A stretch of 64,000 nucleotides of DNA from an uncultured Maribacter sp. (GTDB lineage: Bacteria; Bacteroidota; Bacteroidia; Flavobacteriales; Flavobacteriaceae): positions 124,001 through 188,000 of the forward strand of contig NZ_CANMTX010000004.1 in NCBI RefSeq assembly GCF_947500985.1, given 5' to 3'. This document shows positions 61,889 to 64,000 of the stretch, piece by piece. Within the stretch, counting starts at the first letter, position 1, and every line of letters begins with the position of its first letter. The notes beneath the pieces were generated by a model, which was not told where the DNA came from, searched no databases, and saw nothing but the letters and a program-made list of their open reading frames with translations. The translations under genes were made by a program, and so were the position numbers.

Positions 61889-62617
61889 ATGTCTAGTAGT
61901 ATCGTAATCATACCTACGTATAACGAAATCGAGAATATAGAGGCTATAATTCGTGCGGTATTTGATTTGCAGAAAGAATTTCATGTGCTTATTGTAGATG
62001 ATAATTCTCCTGATAAAACAGGAGATTGTGTTCGCAGCCTTCAAGAAGAGTTTAAAGGAAGATTATTTTTAGAGACTAGAATAGAAAAATCAGGTTTAGG
62101 CACCGCTTATATTCACGGTTTTAAATGGACAATAGCCAAGGGTTACGATTATATATTTGAAATGGATGCCGATTTTTCGCATACACCATCAGATCTATTG
62201 AGATTGCTGAAAGCCTGTGAGAACGGAGCTGATTTGGCGGTAGGTTCTAGATATAAAAAAGGGGTGAATGTAGTAAACTGGCCACTGCATAGAGTGTTAT
62301 TGTCATACGGTGCTTCTATATATGTAAAGCTGATTACCGGTATGCGCGTAGATGATCCTACTGCTGGTTTTGTTTGTTATAAAAGAAAAGTATTAGAAGC
62401 TATAGATTTAGATTCAGTTCGTTTTGTAGGTTATGCTTTTCAAATAGAAATGAAGTTTAGAGCACATTTAAAGCACTTTAAAATAGAAGAGGTTTCTATA
62501 ATTTTTAGAGACCGTGTATTAGGAAAGTCAAAAATGAGTTCTTCGATTATAAGTGAAGCTATTTGGGGGGTGTTTGTAATGAAAATGAGAAGTCTATTTT
62601 TGAAAAATAAGTTTTAG
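61889..62617 (+). CDS. Polyprenol monophosphomannose synthase-like GT2
   Basis: A 242-residue GT2 glycosyltransferase. IIPTYNEIENIEAIIRAV opens the GT-A fold, EMDADFSHTPSDL (about 91-103) is the DxD motif, and VGSRYKKGVNVVNWPLHRVLLS and VGYAFQIEMKFRAH complete the Dpm1-like pattern. It makes polyprenyl-phosphate mannose (or a similar hexose) on the cytoplasmic side. It lacks the C-terminal membrane helices of some relatives. It is followed 2 bases later by the dihydroorotase gene and is divergent from the GT39-type enzyme. Confidence 0.92.
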   Translation: MSSSIVIIPTYNEIENIEAIIRAVFDLQKEFHVLIVDDNSPDKTGDCVRSLQEEFKGRLFLETRIEKSGLGTAYIHGFKWTIAKGYDYIFEMDADFSHTPSDLLRLLKACENGADLAVGSRYKKGVNVVNWPLHRVLLSYGASIYVKLITGMRVDDPTAGFVCYKRKVLEAIDLDSVRFVGYAFQIEMKFRAHLKHFKIEEVSIIFRDRVLGKSKMSSSIISEAIWGVFVMKMRSLFLKNKF

Positions 62618-62619
62618 TT

Positions 62620-63957
62620 ATGGGTAAAATTTTATTAAAAAACGGAATAATAGTTAATGAGGGAGTAGCACAAGAAAGTGATATTCTAATTGTTGATGAC
62701 GTTATCGCGAAAATCGGAAAAGACATATCTGATGCAGATGCTGAGGTTATAGACGTTACGGGTAAACATATATTACCCGGTGTTATAGATGATCAAGTTC
62801 ATTTTAGAGAACCAGGTCTTACCAATAAAGGCACTATAGCAACAGAAAGTAGAGCAGCACTTGCTGGTGGTATTACCACTTTTATGGAGCAGCCTAACAC
62901 AACGCCACAAACGACCACAATAGAAAAGTTAGAAGAAAAGTTTGCAACTGCAGCGAATTCTGCATTTGCCAATTATTCTTTTCTATTTGGTGGTACCAAT
63001 GATAATCTTGAAGAATTAAAGAAACTTGATAAAAATGCCTGTTCAGGTATCAAATTGTTTTTAGGATCATCGACAGGTAATATGTTGGTCGATGACGAAA
63101 AGGTAATTGAAAGTATATTCAGTAATACCGAAATGGTAATCTCTGCACATTGCGAAGATGAAACGACCATTCGTAAAAACATGGCGAAGTATAAGGCAGA
63201 GTACGGTGATGATATTCCTATTGCTATGCATCCTATTATTAGAAGCGAAGAGGCTTGTTATCTTTCTTCATCAAGAGCAATTGCTTTAGCTAAGAAAACA
63301 GGTGCGAGGTTACATGTTTTTCATCTATCCACCGGAAAAGAAACTGATTTATTCCGTAATGATATTCCGTTAGAAGAAAAGAAAATTACTGCAGAGGTTT
63401 GTATACATCATCTTTGGTTTTCTGATGCCGACTATGCCAAAAAAGGAACGTTGATAAAATGGAATCCTGCGGTAAAAACAGCAACCGATAGAGATATGCT
63501 ATGGGATGCTCTTTTAGATGACCGCATAGATGTTATTGCAACAGATCATGCGCCACATTTATTAGAAGAAAAAGACAATGTGTATACCAAAGCACCTTCT
63601 GGCGGACCGTTAGTGCAACATGCATTAAATGCCATGTTAGAGAAAGTGAAAGAAGGGAAAATAACTCTAGAGAAAATGGTACAGAAAATGTGTCATAATC
63701 CTACAATATTATTTCAGATTGAAAAGCGTGGGTATATACGAGAAGGCTATTATGCCGATTTGGTAGTGGCAGATTTAAATAGTTCTTGGACGGTTACAAA
63801 AGAAAATATTGCCTATAAATGTAAATGGTCGCCTTTTGAGGATACCACATTTTCATCTAAGATTGTACATACCTTCATAAATGGGCATTTAGGATATAGT
63901 AACGGACAGTTTTCTGAAAAACGAAATGCAAAAAGGCTAACATTCAATAGACCATGA
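62620..63957 (+). CDS. pyrC: Dihydroorotase (metal site with Gln in place of first His)
   Basis: A 445-residue amidohydrolase converting N-carbamoyl-aspartate to dihydroorotate in pyrimidine synthesis. The first metal motif is DDQVHFREPGLTNKGT (about residues 57-72): the usual DxHxH is DxQxH, so the first metal-binding His is Gln. The other ligands are present: SAHCEDE (about 170-180), the HVFHLST His and ATDHAPH (about 308) with its Asp. The Gln variant is common in Bacteroidota class II enzymes. It overlaps the next gene by 4 bases (ATGA). Confidence 0.93.
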   Translation: MGKILLKNGIIVNEGVAQESDILIVDDVIAKIGKDISDADAEVIDVTGKHILPGVIDDQVHFREPGLTNKGTIATESRAALAGGITTFMEQPNTTPQTTTIEKLEEKFATAANSAFANYSFLFGGTNDNLEELKKLDKNACSGIKLFLGSSTGNMLVDDEKVIESIFSNTEMVISAHCEDETTIRKNMAKYKAEYGDDIPIAMHPIIRSEEACYLSSSRAIALAKKTGARLHVFHLSTGKETDLFRNDIPLEEKKITAEVCIHHLWFSDADYAKKGTLIKWNPAVKTATDRDMLWDALLDDRIDVIATDHAPHLLEEKDNVYTKAPSGGPLVQHALNAMLEKVKEGKITLEKMVQKMCHNPTILFQIEKRGYIREGYYADLVVADLNSSWTVTKENIAYKCKWSPFEDTTFSSKIVHTFINGHLGYSNGQFSEKRNAKRLTFNRP

Positions 63958-64000
63958 AGCACTTATTAATTTTAGTGGTAGCAATGTTCATACTTTCTTC
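63954..64000 (+). CDS. Start of a lipoprotein or secreted gene (probably DUF4296)
   Basis: Only the first 15 codons are in the window: MKHLLILVVAMFILS, a signal-peptide hydrophobic core cut by the window end, about where a lipobox would come. Flavobacteria usually have a DUF4296 lipoprotein gene right behind this dihydroorotase, and the ATGA overlap supports one coupled gene, but the family cannot be verified here. Confidence 0.5.
   Translation, partial: MKHLLILVVAMFILS

Noticed and set aside
1-64000. Search for CRISPR arrays, IS elements, prophage genes, rRNA and tRNA
   Set aside because: No evenly spaced repeats, transposases, integrases or cloverleaf-capable intergenic stretches were recognised; intergenic gaps are nearly all under 260 bases.

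Overview
The window is about 64 kb of an AT-rich genome from a Bacteroidota bacterium, almost certainly a marine-type member of the Flavobacteriaceae. Seen directly: many outer-membrane and secreted proteins with Bacteroidota architecture (two TonB-dependent receptors, a T9SS type B sorting domain, DUF2490, DUF3127, DUF3098, DUF3332, DUF4199, DUF4271 and DUF4301 families), a bL21 ribosomal protein with a fused helix-hairpin-helix tail, few recognisable Shine-Dalgarno sites, and several promoters of the Bacteroidota TAnnTTTG type. Maribacter or Zobellia relatives are my best guess for genus, but this is weak. The content is largely core chromosome: I see no phage, insertion sequence, CRISPR array, rRNA or tRNA. 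Both window edges cut genes.

Layout. 1-3.7 kb: an M16 peptidase pair (one with the zinc motif, one without), a DUF4199 protein and rplU-rpmA. 3.8-7.7 kb: a TonB-dependent receptor with a beta-propeller phytase lipoprotein, likely phytate scavenging. 7.7-12 kb: deoxyribonucleotidase, small membrane protein, SDR/reductase, DUF3332 lipoprotein, ahcY. 12.1-15.7 kb: a tightly overlapping operon (phosphopantetheinyl transferase, YkoF-like vitamin-binding protein, PnuC-type transporter, NadR-like kinase, DUF4301). 15.9-21.6 kb: three small secreted PepSY-like proteins in tandem, next to a sigma-54-dependent response regulator and a hybrid histidine kinase; two of the three small genes carry sigma-54-like -24/-12 elements. 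21.7-24.9 kb: a TPP riboswitch, thiamine TonB-dependent receptor and an uncharacterised TIM-barrel gene.

24.9-31 kb: Rieske-like lipoprotein, greA, HIT protein, orphan histidine kinase, DUF3127 protein with an SSB-like tail, aat, DUF2490 pair, tag. 31-34 kb: an SbtA-type bicarbonate permease with two small genes, a LysR regulator and a CutA/PII-like protein. 34.1-39.2 kb: a TetR-ABC-HlyD-TolC export operon whose ABC ATPase has degenerate catalytic motifs. 39.3-45.3 kb: thioredoxin-like protein, TonB, then ftsX-DUF3098-uppP-truB and a T9SS-exported protein. 45.4-51.6 kb: UbiA prenyltransferase, leuS, SemiSWEET, alanine dehydrogenase, zinc peptidase. 51.6-58.6 kb: Lrp and saccharopine dehydrogenase, DUF423, SLC13 transporter, glycerate kinase, pckA. 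58.7-64 kb: hemD, DUF4271, GT39-type glycosyltransferase, polyprenol-phosphate mannose synthase, dihydroorotase and the start of a further secreted protein or lipoprotein.

The least-explained units are the PepSY/two-component locus (15.8-21.6 kb), the degenerate ABC exporter (34.8-36.5 kb) and the SbtA/CutA-like cluster (31-34 kb). No wholly new defence or mobile system is visible.
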